A stretch of 39,782 nucleotides of DNA. It comes from Rubrivivax sp. GTDB taxonomy: Bacteria; Pseudomonadota; Gammaproteobacteria; Burkholderiales; Burkholderiaceae_C. Location: NCBI GenBank assembly GCA_016789955.1, contig JAEUPB010000050.1, positions 1 through 39,782 on the forward strand. The letters run 5' to 3'. The stretch's first letter is position 1. Each line of letters begins with the position of its first letter. Below the pieces are notes generated by a model. That model ran no database searches and was not told the origin of the DNA. It was given only the letters and a program-made list of their open reading frames with translations. Positions 1-10,381 of this stretch are shown here, piece after piece. The position numbers were made by a program, and so were the translations under genes.

Positions 1-183
1 GATGCCGCGCGCCTTCTCTTCCGGCGCCGCGTCGATCTGGTCGTACGCCTTCGCTTCGCCACCGAACTTGGACGCCAGCACCGACGTGATGGCCGCCGTC
101 AGCGTCGTCTTGCCATGATCCACGTGCCCGATCGTGCCCACATTCACGTGCGGCTTCTTGCGCTCGAACTTACCCTTTGCCAT
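1..183 (-). CDS. tuf: Elongation factor Tu, N-terminal part (cut by window edge)
   Basis: EF-Tu is the GTPase that carries aminoacyl-tRNA to the ribosome. Only the first 61 codons are present; the gene runs off the left edge. The start [20 protein letters not shown] and the G1 loop GHVDHGKT (about residues 19-26) are diagnostic. The ATG at 181-183 has a GGAGAAAG ribosome-binding site just upstream. It lies directly downstream of tRNA-Tyr, tRNA-Gly and tRNA-Thr on the same strand, the usual tRNA-tufB arrangement, so it is probably co-transcribed with them from the promoter near position 550. Confidence 0.97.
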   Translation of the reverse strand, partial: MAKGKFERKKPHVNVGTIGHVDHGKTTLTAAITSVLASKFGGEAKAYDQIDAAPEEKARGI

Positions 184-203
184 CTGCTTTCTCCATCAAG
201 TTC

Positions 204-279
204 TGGTGCCCATGGCGCGGATCGAACGCGCGACCTCCCCCTTACCAAGGGGGTGCTCTACCACTGAGCCACATGGGCA
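204..279 (-). tRNA. tRNA-Thr (anticodon GGT)
   Basis: Reading the minus strand gives a 76-nt cloverleaf that begins TGCCCATGTGGCTCAGTGG and ends with an encoded CCA. The acceptor stem TGCCCAT pairs with ATGGGCA. The anticodon arm CCCCC/GGGGG encloses loop TTGGTAA, so the anticodon is GGT. The T arm contains GTTCGATCC. It is the tRNA nearest to tuf, 20 bases upstream of it. Confidence 0.97.
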
Positions 280-335
280 TCGTTACGGGTCTGGGGGCCT
301 GAAACCACCAGACCCGTAGCGACGTTGAAGACAAC

Positions 336-409
336 TGGAGCGGGAGACGGGAATCGAACCCGCGTCATTAGCTTGGAAGGCTAGGGTTCTGCCATTGAAC
401 TACTCCCGC
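336..409 (-). tRNA. tRNA-Gly (anticodon TCC)
   Basis: The minus strand folds into a 74-nt tRNA with acceptor stem GCGGGAG/CTCCCGC, encoded CCA, T-loop motif GGTTCGATTCC and anticodon loop CTTCCAA. The anticodon is TCC. It is the middle gene of a three-tRNA cluster transcribed toward tuf. Confidence 0.97.
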
Positions 410-446
410 TACGGAGCAAAACCTTCGCGTTCGATCAGGTCTCTTC

Positions 447-532
447 TGGTGGAGGAGGCTGGATTCGAACCAGCGTAGGCGTAAGCCAACAGATTTACAG
501 TCTGCCCCCTTTAGCCACTCGGGCACCCCTCC
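447..532 (-). tRNA. tRNA-Tyr (anticodon GTA)
   Basis: This is an 86-nt class II tRNA on the minus strand with a long variable arm, as expected for bacterial tRNA-Tyr. The acceptor stem GGAGGGG pairs with CCTCCTCC-type sequence and CCA is encoded. The anticodon loop ACTGTAAAT gives GTA. It is the first gene of the tRNA-Tyr/Gly/Thr-tuf unit. Confidence 0.97.
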
Positions 533-544
533 GAAGAGCCCGCG

Positions 545-572
545 AGTATAGCACCCGGAACTCGCCCGTCGG
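545..572 (-). promoter_or_regulatory. Sigma-70 promoter of the tRNA-tuf operon
   Basis: On the minus strand a TATACT -10 hexamer (550 to 545) is preceded by TGC, an extended -10 element, and by a 16-base spacer to CCGACG, which matches three of six bases of the -35 consensus. The sequence after the -10 is CGCGGGC, a GC-rich discriminator typical of stringently controlled stable-RNA promoters. The predicted start, near 538, lies only a few bases before tRNA-Tyr. Confidence 0.6.
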
Positions 573-605
573 CTCGGGCGCGCTGACTCCGCCTTCCACT
601 CGGGA

Positions 606-1280
606 TCAATCCGCCGGAAGCCTCCACCAGTCGATCCGATCAGCGGTGGCGGCAAAGTGGCTGCCCTCCGCCATGAAGCTGCGGGTGTAGTCGTTCGACG
701 GATGTCGGGTGGACAGGACGCGAACCGACCGGACGTCCCCAGGCGCTGCGGCGGCATGGAAGGCGGCAGCCTGGGCGCCCCACAGCATGAACACCGGGGG
801 CTCGGGCAGGCGATACAGTGCGGATACGATTTCGGAAGTGAGCACCTGCCATCCGACGTTGGTGTGGCTGTTCGCCCGACCGACCTCGACCGTCAAGGCA
901 GGGTTCAGCAGCAGCACACCTTGGCGCGCCCAATCGTCCAGCCGACCCGAGGCGGGACGGCGCCACCCAGGGCGATCGGCCTCCAGCACGTCGAAGATGC
1001 GGCGCAGTGACGGCCTGCCGCTGGTCGGCGCCGAAAAGGCCAGGCCGTCGGCATGGCCGGCGCCGGGATAGGGATCCTGGCCGAAGACCACCACCCGGGC
1101 CTGCGCCGGGGCCACCAACCGCAGCGCCCGGAACGGATCGTCCGGCGCGATCGGCCGAGTTTCCGAAGCGCGACGGATGGCCTCGATGACGTCGTCGACC
1201 GCCGCCTGCGTCCAGTCCAGCAAGTCGCGCCAAGCCGGCGGCAGGGTCGCGAATGCCGCGGGGAGATCGTCGACCGTCAC
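606..1280 (-). CDS. ung: Uracil-DNA glycosylase, family 1
   Basis: Removes uracil from DNA as the first step of base-excision repair. The 224-residue product has the water-activating motif GQDPY (residues 67-71, Asp69), the LLLNPALTV strand (about 123-131) and the HPS loop (193-195). The GTG start at 1280 overlaps the trpC stop as GTGA, which suggests translational coupling; no ATG gives a better length. The gene ends the tryptophan operon. One oddity is that HPS is followed by Asn-Asp-Tyr, where Escherichia coli Ung has HPSPLS and uses the leucine to push the uracil out of the helix. The motif after GQDPY is also Pro instead of the common His. It is still clearly a family 1-like enzyme, but a divergent one. 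Confidence 0.9.
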   Translation of the reverse strand: MTVDDLPAAFATLPPAWRDLLDWTQAAVDDVIEAIRRASETRPIAPDDPFRALRLVAPAQARVVVFGQDPYPGAGHADGLAFSAPTSGRPSLRRIFDVLEADRPGWRRPASGRLDDWARQGVLLLNPALTVEVGRANSHTNVGWQVLTSEIVSALYRLPEPPVFMLWGAQAAAFHAAAAPGDVRSVRVLSTRHPSNDYTRSFMAEGSHFAATADRIDWWRLPAD

Positions 1281-2065
1281 GCGAAGAGGCGCGCCAGTGC
1301 GGCGCCAGGATCGTCGGCCCGCATGAACGCCTCCCCGACCAAGAACGCGTGCACGCCGGCAGCGCGCATGCGCTGCACGTCGGCGCCCCCCAGGATGCCC
1401 GACTCGGTGACGACCAGCCGATCCGGTGGGATGCCTGACAGCAGGGTGAGCGTCGTGTCGAGCGACACCTCGAAGGTCTTGAGGTTGCGGTTGTTGATGC
1501 CCACCAGCGGGGTCTTCAGCCGCAACGCCCGGTCGAGCTCGACGGCGTCGTGCACCTCCACGAGCACGTCGAGCCCCAGCTCGATCGCGTTGGCCTCGAA
1601 GTCGCGCAACTGTGCATCGTCCAGGCACGCCGCGATCAGCAGGATGCAGTCGGCGCCCAACGCCCGCGACTCGACGACCTGGTAGGCGTCGACGATGAAG
1701 TCCTTGCGCAGCACCGGCAGCGCACACGCGGCACGCGCCTGCTGCAGGTACCCGGCACTGCCCTGGAAGAAGCGCTCGTCGGTCAGCACGCTGAGGCAGA
1801 CCGCGCCGTGGCGCTCATACGACGACGCGATCTCAGCCGGCACGAAATGCTCGCGCAGCACGCCCTTGCTCGGGCTGGCCTTCTTCACCTCGGCGATGAC
1901 GGCAGAGAGTCCGGCGTGGACCTTGCGCCGCATCGCGGCCGCGAATCCACGCGGCGCACTCCACACTCCGCGGTCAGCCAGCAGGCTGGCTTCATTCCGC
2001 ACACCGCGCGCCGCGGCGACCTCCTCGCGCTTGACGGTGACGATGCGATCGAGGATGTCGCTCAT
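1277..2065 (-). CDS. trpC: Indole-3-glycerol-phosphate synthase
   Basis: Converts carboxyphenylamino-deoxyribulose phosphate to indole-3-glycerol phosphate in tryptophan synthesis. The 262-residue TIM barrel shows the N-terminal catalytic segment [11 protein letters not shown] (Lys near 61-62), VLRKDF, VEVHD, GINNRNL and ESGI, in the expected order. The ATG at 2065 (MSDILDRIV) matches the usual start of the family; an in-frame upstream ATG at 2098 would add a Gly-rich leader that looks like intergenic repeat. It is a monofunctional enzyme, not fused to trpF. It lies 78 bases downstream of trpD and overlaps ung. Confidence 0.96.
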   Translation of the reverse strand: MSDILDRIVTVKREEVAAARGVRNEASLLADRGVWSAPRGFAAAMRRKVHAGLSAVIAEVKKASPSKGVLREHFVPAEIASSYERHGAVCLSVLTDERFFQGSAGYLQQARAACALPVLRKDFIVDAYQVVESRALGADCILLIAACLDDAQLRDFEANAIELGLDVLVEVHDAVELDRALRLKTPLVGINNRNLKTFEVSLDTTLTLLSGIPPDRLVVTESGILGGADVQRMRAAGVHAFLVGEAFMRADDPGAALARLFA

Positions 2066-2066
2066 G

Positions 2067-2107
2067 GAGCCCCCCAGGGCCTGCCGCCCGCCCCCCAAAG
2101 GGGGAGC
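2067..2107. repeat. REP-like GC-rich intergenic element
   Basis: The short gap between trpD and trpC contains two C-runs and a G-run that can pair. CCCCC-AAA-GGGGG (2092-2104) forms a tight hairpin, and GGAGCCCCCC (2067-2076) can compete for the same G-run. Such C5-AAA-G5 elements look like the short palindromic intergenic repeats scattered in Burkholderiales genomes; that parallel is from memory and untested. The element abuts the trpC start and could affect its translation. Confidence 0.4.
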
Positions 2108-2143
2108 GAGCGCCTTCGGAACGGCCGCGCGTCGCTCATCAGA

Positions 2144-3181
2144 TCAGGCCGCAGGGCGGAACTTGTTGGTGACGCTCACGAACTGGCTCAGCTTGGCCAG
2201 TGCGGCGCCCGAGGCCACGGCGTCACGGGCGCGCCGCACGCCTTCGGCCACCGACCCCGCCACATCGGCGCAATACAGCGCCGCACCAGCGTTGAGCAGC
2301 ACGATGTCACGCACCGGGCCGTCCTCGTTGGCCAGCGCGCGCTGGATGCACTGCACCGACTCCTGCGTGCCGGCGACCTTCAGCACGCGCGAGTCGTACA
2401 CCGGCAGCCCGAAATCGCTGGGATGCACGACGTACTCGCGCACTTCGCCACCCTTGAGCTCGCCCACCAGCGTCTCTCCCGACAGCGAGATCTCGTCCAT
2501 GCCGTTCATGCCGTAGACGACCATCACATGCTCGCTGCCCAACCGCTGCAGTACACGCACCTGGATGCCGACGAGGTCGGGATGGAACACACCCAGCAGC
2601 TGGTTCGGCGCACCGGCCGGGTTCGTCAGCGGTCCCAGGATGTTGAAGATCGTGCGCACCCCCAGTTCCTTGCGCACGGGCGCGGCATGCTTCATTGCCG
2701 TGTGGTGGTTGGGCGCGAACATGAAGCCGATGCCGGTCTCCTCCAGGCACGCCGTGACCTGATCGGGCTTCAAGCCGATGTAGGCGCCCAGCGACTCCAT
2801 CACGTCGGCCGAGCCGGACGTGGATGAGACGCTGCGCCCGGCATGCTTGGCCACCCGCGCACCCGCGGCGGCCGCGACGAAGGTCGACGCGGTGGAGATG
2901 TTGAACGTGTGCGAGTTGTCGCCGCCCGTACCGACGATGTCGACGAGGTGCCGATTGTCGGCCACCAGCACCGGCGTGGCGAACTCGCGCATCACCTGAG
3001 CGGCCGCGGCGATCTCGCCGATGGTCTCCTTCTTGACGCGCAGGCCGATCGCCAGCGCGGCGATCATCGTCGGCGACATCTCGCCGCTCATGATCCGCCG
3101 CATCAGCGTCAGCATCTCGTCGTGGAAGATCTCGCGGTGCTCGATCAGGCGCACCAGCGCGTCGCTGTTGGTGATGGACAT
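2144..3181 (-). CDS. trpD: Anthranilate phosphoribosyltransferase
   Basis: Transfers the phosphoribosyl group from PRPP to anthranilate, the second step of the tryptophan branch. The 345-residue product has the PRPP-binding motif [17 protein letters not shown] (about 81-97), [21 protein letters not shown] (substrate and metal region) and the N-terminal helical domain starting [14 protein letters not shown]. It is a stand-alone TrpD without a fused glutaminase. The start is 15 bases after the ltaA stop, so it should be in the same transcript. Confidence 0.97.
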   Translation of the reverse strand: MSITNSDALVRLIEHREIFHDEMLTLMRRIMSGEMSPTMIAALAIGLRVKKETIGEIAAAAQVMREFATPVLVADNRHLVDIVGTGGDNSHTFNISTASTFVAAAAGARVAKHAGRSVSSTSGSADVMESLGAYIGLKPDQVTACLEETGIGFMFAPNHHTAMKHAAPVRKELGVRTIFNILGPLTNPAGAPNQLLGVFHPDLVGIQVRVLQRLGSEHVMVVYGMNGMDEISLSGETLVGELKGGEVREYVVHPSDFGLPVYDSRVLKVAGTQESVQCIQRALANEDGPVRDIVLLNAGAALYCADVAGSVAEGVRRARDAVASGAALAKLSQFVSVTNKFRPAA

Positions 3182-3196
3182 GCGATTCCTCGTGAT

Positions 3197-4207
3197 TCAG
3201 AGCGTGGTGCGCAGCACGGCGATCGCTTCGTCGATCTGCGCACTCGAAACGTCCAGATGGGTCACCAGCCTCAGGCGGTACAGGCCGGTGCACAGCACGC
3301 CGCGCTCGCGCAACCGGTCCACCACGCCGGCCGCCCTATCGGGAGCAAGGTCGACGAAGAGAATGTTGGTCTGGGGCGGCTCGAACGACACCCCCGGCAG
3401 GCCGGCCAGGCCATCGGCCAGCCGTCGGGCATGGGCATGGTCGTCGGCGAGCCGGTCGATGTGATGGTCCAGGGCGTGCAGTGCTGCAGCCGCCAGCACG
3501 CCGGCCTGACGCATGCCGCCACCGAGCATCTTGCGCACCCGGTGCGCACGCGCGATCAGTTCCTTCGAACCGACGAGCGCCGACCCCGCCGGCGCGCCCA
3601 GCCCCTTGCTGAAGCACACCGAGACGGTGTCGAAGCAGTCGGCAACCTGCCGGGCATTGCGACGGGCGTCACCGTGCATCGCCACGGCCGCATTGAAGAG
3701 GCGGGCACCGTCGAGATGGGCCGCGAGGCCACGGCGATGCGCCAGCGCGGTGGCGGCCTCGATGTAGTCCGTCGGCAGGACCTTGCCGCCCCAGGTGTTC
3801 TCGAGCGCCAGCAGCCGCGTGCGGGCGAAGTGCGCATCGTCGGGCTTGATGTTCGCCTCGATGTCGTCCAGCCCGATCGACCCGTCGGGCTGCTGCGCGA
3901 GCGGCTGGGGCTGGATGCTGCCCAGCACCGCCGCGCCGCCGCCTTCCCACCGGTAAGTGTGCGCCATCTGTCCGACCAGGTACTCGTCGCCACGTTGGCA
4001 GTGCGCCATCAGCGCGCACAGGTTGCTCTGCGTGCCGGTCGGCAGGAACAGCGCGGCCTCTTTGCCGAGCATGCCGGCGATCCGCTGCTGCAACCGTTTG
4101 ACGGTGGGATCGTCGCCGAACACGTCGTCGCCGAGTTCGGCCTCCACCATCGCCGAGCGCATCGCGGCGGTCGGACGCGTGACGGTGTCGCTGCGCAGGT
4201 CGATCAT
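3197..4207 (-). CDS. ltaA: Low-specificity L-threonine aldolase
   Basis: A PLP enzyme that cleaves L-threonine or L-allo-threonine to glycine and acetaldehyde. The 336-residue fold type I protein starts [13 protein letters not shown], as in the family, and carries [11 protein letters not shown], the PTGTQSN cofactor loop (about 56-62), [11 protein letters not shown] (Asp near 166) and the PLP lysine in [10 protein letters not shown] (Lys201). The ATG overlaps the trpG stop as ATGA, so translation is probably coupled. Its place between trpG and trpD is unusual, because it has no step in tryptophan synthesis. It may supply or balance glycine/serine, since serine is the co-substrate of tryptophan synthase, but that is inference. 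The symbol could equally be ltaE. Confidence 0.93.
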   Translation of the reverse strand: MIDLRSDTVTRPTAAMRSAMVEAELGDDVFGDDPTVKRLQQRIAGMLGKEAALFLPTGTQSNLCALMAHCQRGDEYLVGQMAHTYRWEGGGAAVLGSIQPQPLAQQPDGSIGLDDIEANIKPDDAHFARTRLLALENTWGGKVLPTDYIEAATALAHRRGLAAHLDGARLFNAAVAMHGDARRNARQVADCFDTVSVCFSKGLGAPAGSALVGSKELIARAHRVRKMLGGGMRQAGVLAAAALHALDHHIDRLADDHAHARRLADGLAGLPGVSFEPPQTNILFVDLAPDRAAGVVDRLRERGVLCTGLYRLRLVTHLDVSSAQIDEAIAVLRTTL

Positions 4208-4788
4208 CGCGAAGCCTCCAGGAAATTGCGCAGCATCGCGTGGCCGTGTTCGCTCTGGATCGACTCGGGGTGGAACTGCACGCCTTCCAGCGGCGTCCGC
4301 GTGCCGGCGAGTTCCTTGTGCCGCACGCCCATGATCTCGCCGTCCTCTGAAGTTGACGTGACTGCCAGCGCCCCAGGCATCGACTCCCGATCGATGGCCA
4401 GCGAGTGATAGCGGATCACCGAGAACTGACGCGGCAGCCCGCGGTACACGCCCTGGCCATCGGTGGACAGCACGCTGGCCTTGCCGTGCATCTGCTTCCG
4501 CGCCCGTACGATCTGCCCCCCCAGCGCCGCACCGATCGCCTGATGGCCGAGACACACGCCCAGGATCGGGAACTGTCCGATGTACGTGCGGATGGCTTCC
4601 ACGCAGACGCCCGCTTCTGCCGGCGAGCACGGCCCCGGAGACAGCACGAGCCGATCCGGCTTCATCGCGCCGATGTCGGCCACCGTCAGTTCGTCGTTGC
4701 GAACCACGCGCACATCCTCGCCGAGTTCGCCGAAGTACTGCACCAGGTTGAAGGTGAAGCTGTCGTAGTTGTCGATCATCAGCAGCAT
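4204..4788 (-). CDS. trpG: Anthranilate synthase component II (glutamine amidotransferase)
   Basis: Supplies ammonia from glutamine to TrpE for anthranilate formation; in many bacteria the same protein also serves 4-amino-4-deoxychorismate synthase. The 194-residue class I amidotransferase has the oxyanion motif SPGPCSP (50-56), the nucleophile in GVCLGHQ (Cys79) and the His-Glu pair in QFHPES (His173, Glu175). It starts one base after the trpE stop and overlaps ltaA by four bases. Confidence 0.97.
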   Translation of the reverse strand: MLLMIDNYDSFTFNLVQYFGELGEDVRVVRNDELTVADIGAMKPDRLVLSPGPCSPAEAGVCVEAIRTYIGQFPILGVCLGHQAIGAALGGQIVRARKQMHGKASVLSTDGQGVYRGLPRQFSVIRYHSLAIDRESMPGALAVTSTSEDGEIMGVRHKELAGTRTPLEGVQFHPESIQSEHGHAMLRNFLEASR

Positions 4789-4789
4789 C

Positions 4790-6265
4790 TCAGAACCCCT
4801 CCTCGACGAGTTCTGCCGCGCGGATGAGCGCCCGGGCCTTGTGCTCGGTCTCGCGCCACTCCATCTCGGGCACCGAGTCGGCTACGACGCCGGCAGCGGC
4901 CTGCACGTACAGCGTCTGGTCCTTGACGATGCCGGTGCGGATCGCGATGGCCACGTCCATGTCGCCGGCGAAGCTGAGGTACCCGCACGCGCCGCCGTAG
5001 ATGCCGCGCTGCACCGGCTCGAGTTCGTCGATGACTTCCATCGCGCGGATCTTCGGGGCGCCGGTGAGCGTACCCGCAGGAAAGGTCGCACGCAGCACGT
5101 CGAGATTGCCCATACCGTCCTTCAGCAGTCCCTCCACGTTGCTGACGATGTGCATCACGTGCGAGTAGCGCTCGACGACGAACGCCTCGGTCACCTTGAC
5201 GCTTCCGATCCGCGCGATGCGGCCGATGTCGTTGCGCGCCAGGTCGATCAGCATCAGGTGCTCGGCGCGCTCCTTCGGGTCGGCCTTCAGCTCGGCCTCG
5301 AGCGCCTGGTCCTGCTCGACCGTCGCGCCGCGCGGCCGCGTGCCGGCGAGCGGGCGGATCGTGACCTTGTCACCCTCGGGCGTGTGCTCCTGCCGCACGA
5401 GGATCTCGGGCGAAGCGCCGACGATCTGGAAGTCGCCCATGTCGTAGAAGTACATGTAGGGCGAGGGGTTCAGCGAGCGCAGTGCGCGGTACAGCGACAG
5501 TGGGCTCTCGGTATAGCGCTTCTTCAGCCGCTGGCCGATCTGCACCTGCATCATGTCGCCTGCGGCGATGTACTCCTTGGAGCGCTCGACGGCCGCGAGA
5601 TAGTCGCTCTTGGCGAACTCGCGCTCCACGGCATGCGACGGGCCGCGGCGCACCGCCGGCGCCGTCACGCTGTAGCGCAGCTTGTCGCCGAGTTCGGCCA
5701 GACGGCGCTTGGCACGGAACCAGGCCTCGGGCTGCGAGGGATCCGCATAGACGATCAGGTACAGGCGGCCCGACAGGTTGTCGATGACGGCGAGTTCCTC
5801 CGTCTGCAGCAACAGGATGTCGGGCGTATCCAGGCCGCCGTCCTTCCAGGTGCGCGCCAGCTTCGGCTCGATGTGGCGCACGGCGTCGTAGCCGAAGTAG
5901 CCGGCCAGTCCACCGCAGAAGCGCGGCAAGCCGGGCCGCAACGCCACCTTGAAGCGTTGCTGGTAGGCCGCGATGAACTCCAGCGGGTTGCCCTCGTGGC
6001 GCTCGACGACCTGCCCGTCGGTGACCACCTCCGTGGCGCTGCGGGTGCTGCGCAGCAAGGTGCGCGCCGGCAGGCCGATGAACGAGTAGCGTCCGAAACG
6101 CTCCCCTCCCACGACCGACTCGAGCAGGCAACTGTGCTTGTGGCCGCCCGCGAGCTTCAGGTACAGCGACAGGGGCGTCTCGAGGTCCGCGAAGGCCTCG
6201 GCGATGAGCGGGATGCGGTTGTAGCCCTGGCTGGCCAGGCTCTTGAATTCCAGTTCGGTGATCAC
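4790..6265 (-). CDS. trpE: Anthranilate synthase component I
   Basis: Makes anthranilate from chorismate with TrpG. The product has the N-terminal feedback region [11 protein letters not shown] with the LLES-type tryptophan-binding motif, and the chorismate-binding C-terminal half with [51 protein letters not shown] and YGGACGYL. I chose the GTG at 6265 because a GAGGG lies seven bases upstream and the protein then begins (M)[10 protein letters not shown], matching the usual start of betaproteobacterial TrpE. An in-frame ATG at 6292 gives nine more residues but has no Shine-Dalgarno sequence and sits directly against a strong hairpin. It is the first gene of the operon. Confidence 0.95.
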   Translation of the reverse strand: MITELEFKSLASQGYNRIPLIAEAFADLETPLSLYLKLAGGHKHSCLLESVVGGERFGRYSFIGLPARTLLRSTRSATEVVTDGQVVERHEGNPLEFIAAYQQRFKVALRPGLPRFCGGLAGYFGYDAVRHIEPKLARTWKDGGLDTPDILLLQTEELAVIDNLSGRLYLIVYADPSQPEAWFRAKRRLAELGDKLRYSVTAPAVRRGPSHAVEREFAKSDYLAAVERSKEYIAAGDMMQVQIGQRLKKRYTESPLSLYRALRSLNPSPYMYFYDMGDFQIVGASPEILVRQEHTPEGDKVTIRPLAGTRPRGATVEQDQALEAELKADPKERAEHLMLIDLARNDIGRIARIGSVKVTEAFVVERYSHVMHIVSNVEGLLKDGMGNLDVLRATFPAGTLTGAPKIRAMEVIDELEPVQRGIYGGACGYLSFAGDMDVAIAIRTGIVKDQTLYVQAAAGVVADSVPEMEWRETEHKARALIRAAELVEEGF

Positions 6266-6292
6266 GTGCGTGCCCTCGGGAGATTCGACCAT

Positions 6293-6312
6293 CGGGGCGC
6301 CGGGGCGCCCCG
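6293..6312 (-). repeat. GC-only inverted repeat in the trpE 5' region
   Basis: Two 9-base arms, CGGGGCGCC and GGCGCCCCG, are separated by GG. In RNA this gives an 8-bp all-G/C stem with a four-base loop. It lies immediately upstream of the possible ATG at 6292, and 28-47 bases upstream of the preferred GTG at 6265. No T-run follows on the minus strand, so it is not a simple terminator. Confidence 0.55.
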
Positions 6313-6510
6313 GAACGAGGCCGACCGCGATGGGTCAGCCGATCAGCGCAGGGGGCAGCGACGCCAGGGCCAGGCTCCCCGGCCGCGGGAACCTGGGATG
6401 TGGGCGCACAAGATGGCCGTGGACATGGCGCGCGAGTTTAGCAGCGGCACTCCACACGCCTGTCGGCCTTGCTGGCAGACTGTTGCGCTTCGCGATCCGC
6501 GGGGCTCCGG

Positions 6511-7137
6511 ATGCTTCGTCGACACCTGTCCTTCGGGCTGTGCACAGCCCTGCTGATCACCACCGCCACGGCACAACCCGCCGCGCCGCCAACCGACGTC
6601 GCCGGGGTGAAGTACCCATCGGCCTTGCCGCTCGGCGGGTCGATGCTTCAGCTCAACGGCGCCGGGGTGCGCTACCGGTTCGTGATCAAGGTCTACACGG
6701 CCGGTCTCTACCTGACCGCGAAGGCATCGACGCCTGAACAGGTTCTGTCCGCACCCGGCCCGAAGCGGCTGCACGTGCAGATGCTGCGCGAGATCGATGC
6801 CACCGAGCTCGGCAAGCTCTTCACCCGCGGCATGCAGGAGAACGCACCGCGCGACGAGTTCAGCAAGTCCATCCCGGGCACGCTGCGCATGGCCGACATC
6901 TTCTCGTCGAAGAAGAAGCTGGTCGCCGGCGAGACCTTCTCGGTGGACTGGCTGCCGGGGTCCGGTACGCAGGTGCTGGTGAACGGCAAGCCGCAAGGCG
7001 AACCGATCCGGGAGCCCGAGTTCTTCACGGCGCTGCTGCGGATCTGGCTCGGGCCGAACCCCGCCGATGGCGCGTTGAAGGAGGCGCTGCTGGGGGTGCA
7101 GCGCCTGCCAAGCGGCGGCTCGTCGCAGCAGCAGTAG
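6511..7137 (+). CDS. Secreted chalcone isomerase-like protein
   Basis: A 208-residue exported protein of the bacterial chalcone-isomerase-fold group. A signal peptide (MLRRHLSFGLCTALLITTATA, cleavage near residue 21-22) is followed by VAGVKYPSALPLGGSMLQLNGAGVRYRF and KVYTAGLYL, the family's hallmark segment, and by a C-terminal PEFFTALLRIWLG. Bacterial members are periplasmic and of uncertain function; plant-type isomerase activity should not be assumed. The ATG at 6511 was chosen because it starts a good signal peptide; upstream extension to 6469 adds a Cys-rich stretch with no such logic. It ends six bases from the hemB stop, convergently. Confidence 0.8.
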   Translation: MLRRHLSFGLCTALLITTATAQPAAPPTDVAGVKYPSALPLGGSMLQLNGAGVRYRFVIKVYTAGLYLTAKASTPEQVLSAPGPKRLHVQMLREIDATELGKLFTRGMQENAPRDEFSKSIPGTLRMADIFSSKKKLVAGETFSVDWLPGSGTQVLVNGKPQGEPIREPEFFTALLRIWLGPNPADGALKEALLGVQRLPSGGSSQQQ

Positions 7138-7143
7138 GGCCGG

Positions 7144-8843
<1,700 letters not shown>

Positions 8844-8867
8844 GGCGCACGAAGGGCGATCGTCACC

Positions 8868-10007
8868 GTGGCCGCCCACAACTCGCCCACCTCGCTGGCG
8901 GCGCCGCTGGCCTGGGTGTACGCCGCGGTGGTGGTGTACGCGAGCGGGTACCCGTTCGACGGCTGGCGCTGGCCACCAGGCCACTCCGCGGCAGCGCTGC
9001 TCGCCCTGCCCTGGCCTCCGTGGCGGGATCCGTTCGACCTCTGGGCCAACCTGCTCGGCTACGTTCCGCTCGGGCTCTTCTCGATGGTGGCCTTGATGCG
9101 CGCGCATCGTTCCGCGTGGGCGGCCGCCGCGCTCACCGTCGCGGGTTGCGCCGGGCTCTCCTACCTCACCGAGGTCGTGCAGAACCTGCTGCCCGGGCGA
9201 CACCCTTCACTGAAGGACTTGGCGATGAACACCGCCGGCGCATGCGCCGGCGTCGCTGCTGCCGCCACTCTGGAACTCAGCGGGACCCTGCGGCGCTGGC
9301 GAGCCATGCGGGCGGGATGGTTCGTGCCACGCAGCGGCGGAGCACTCGCGCTGCTCGCGTTGTGGCCGGTGGCCCTGCTGGTACCTGCGCCGATGCCCCT
9401 GTCGCTGGGGCAGGTCGGCGAGCGTTTGCGGGACCTGCTGCTGGCCATCCTCGATGGCGTGAACTGGGCGGCACCGTGGCACGCTGCATTGCAGGCCTCG
9501 GCCGATGCAGCGGTCGCCCAGTCGCTCGTCTCGGCGGCGCGCCCGCCCGGCGACGAAGTCCTGGTGACCGGGCTCGGACTGCTCGCGCCGTGCATGCTCG
9601 CCTATTCGGTGTCGCGGCCCGGCTGGCATCGCGTGGGGCTGTCGTTCGGCGCGGCAGGCCTGGCGTTCGGTGCGATGACGTTGTCGGCCCTGCTGAACTA
9701 CGGCCCTCGGCACGCGCTCGCGTGGATGACGCCCGTGTCGGTCCCGGCGCTCGCGGCGGCCGCGATGGTGAGCGTGGCGCTGGCGCGCGCGCCGCGGCGA
9801 CTTGCGGCGGGCGTCGGCCTGCTGGCCCTGGCCGGCGGGGTGGCGCTCGCGGCCAGCGGTCCGGCCGATCCGTTCTTCGCGGCGAACCTGCAGAGCTGGG
9901 AACAGGGGCGCTTCGTGCACTTCCACGGCATGGTGCAATGGATCGCCTGGTTCTGGCCGTATCTCGCGATGCTGTGGCTGCTGGGCGTGCTCGCGGGTCG
10001 CGACTGA
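8868..10007 (+). CDS. VanZ-like family integral membrane protein
   Basis: A 379-residue polytopic protein that starts with GTG 24 bases after hemJ. The N-terminal half holds the VanZ-like domain: DLWANLLGYVPLG, then LTEVVQNLLPGRHPSLKDLAMNTAG (about residues 100-125), with the family's conserved Glu, Gln, Arg, Asp and Asn. The C-terminal half adds about four to five hydrophobic segments, with a large soluble loop around 190-225. VanZ relatives include the teicoplanin-resistance protein and many envelope proteins of unknown role. No resistance function should be inferred. The start context is weak. Confidence 0.75.
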   Translation: MAAHNSPTSLAAPLAWVYAAVVVYASGYPFDGWRWPPGHSAAALLALPWPPWRDPFDLWANLLGYVPLGLFSMVALMRAHRSAWAAAALTVAGCAGLSYLTEVVQNLLPGRHPSLKDLAMNTAGACAGVAAAATLELSGTLRRWRAMRAGWFVPRSGGALALLALWPVALLVPAPMPLSLGQVGERLRDLLLAILDGVNWAAPWHAALQASADAAVAQSLVSAARPPGDEVLVTGLGLLAPCMLAYSVSRPGWHRVGLSFGAAGLAFGAMTLSALLNYGPRHALAWMTPVSVPALAAAAMVSVALARAPRRLAAGVGLLALAGGVALAASGPADPFFAANLQSWEQGRFVHFHGMVQWIAWFWPYLAMLWLLGVLAGRD

Positions 10008-10042
10008 TCGATCGACGAGCCGTTCATCGACGGGCCGCTGCC

Positions 10043-10048
10043 TACAAT
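10043..10048 (+). promoter_or_regulatory. -10-like hexamer close to the ferredoxin start
   Basis: TACAAT ends six bases before the ATG at 10055. No Shine-Dalgarno sequence lies between them and no good -35 is visible. Use of this site would give a leaderless transcript. Confidence 0.35.
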
Positions 10049-10054
10049 CCGTCG

Positions 10055-10381
10055 ATGAGCTACTACCGGCACCATGTGTTCTTCTGCCTCAACCAGCGCG
10101 ACAACGGCGAGGCGTGCTGCGCACAGCACGATGCGCAGGCCTCGCTCGATCATGTCAAGCGCCGGGTGAAGGAAGCAGGACTCGCAGGGCCGGGCGCCGT
10201 GCGCATCAACAAGGCGGGTTGCCTGGATCGCTGTGCCGGCGGGCCGGTTGCGGTGGTCTATCCGGAAGGCGTCTGGTACACGTATGTCGATCGCCAGGAT
10301 CTCGACGAGATCGTCGATCAGCACCTGAAGCAGGGGCGAGTCGTCGAACGCCTTCTGCTGGCACCTCACATCGGCCGATGA
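10055..10381 (+). CDS. Thioredoxin-fold [2Fe-2S] ferredoxin
   Basis: A 108-residue cytoplasmic protein beginning MSYYRHHVFFCLNQRDNGEA. The cysteines at 11, 21/22, 56 and 60 fit the C-x(9-10)-C...C-x3-C pattern of thioredoxin-like [2Fe-2S] ferredoxins, related to the NuoE fold, and GCLDRCAGGP (55-64) is the typical second half. These shuttle electrons, but the partner is not evident here. Its TGA overlaps the ATG of the downstream hydrolase by four bases, so the two are probably translated together. Confidence 0.88.
   Translation: MSYYRHHVFFCLNQRDNGEACCAQHDAQASLDHVKRRVKEAGLAGPGAVRINKAGCLDRCAGGPVAVVYPEGVWYTYVDRQDLDEIVDQHLKQGRVVERLLLAPHIGR

Noticed and set aside
4207-4630. Upstream extension of the ltaA frame to 4630
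   Set aside because: The added residues are the trpG sequence read in another frame; the ATG at 4207 gives the family's normal start.
9233-9252. A 20-base perfect palindrome of CGCCGGCGCA and its complement in the VanZ-like gene
   Set aside because: It lies in Ala/Gly codons, where GC-rich third positions make such matches likely. It has no loop and no nearby regulatory context.
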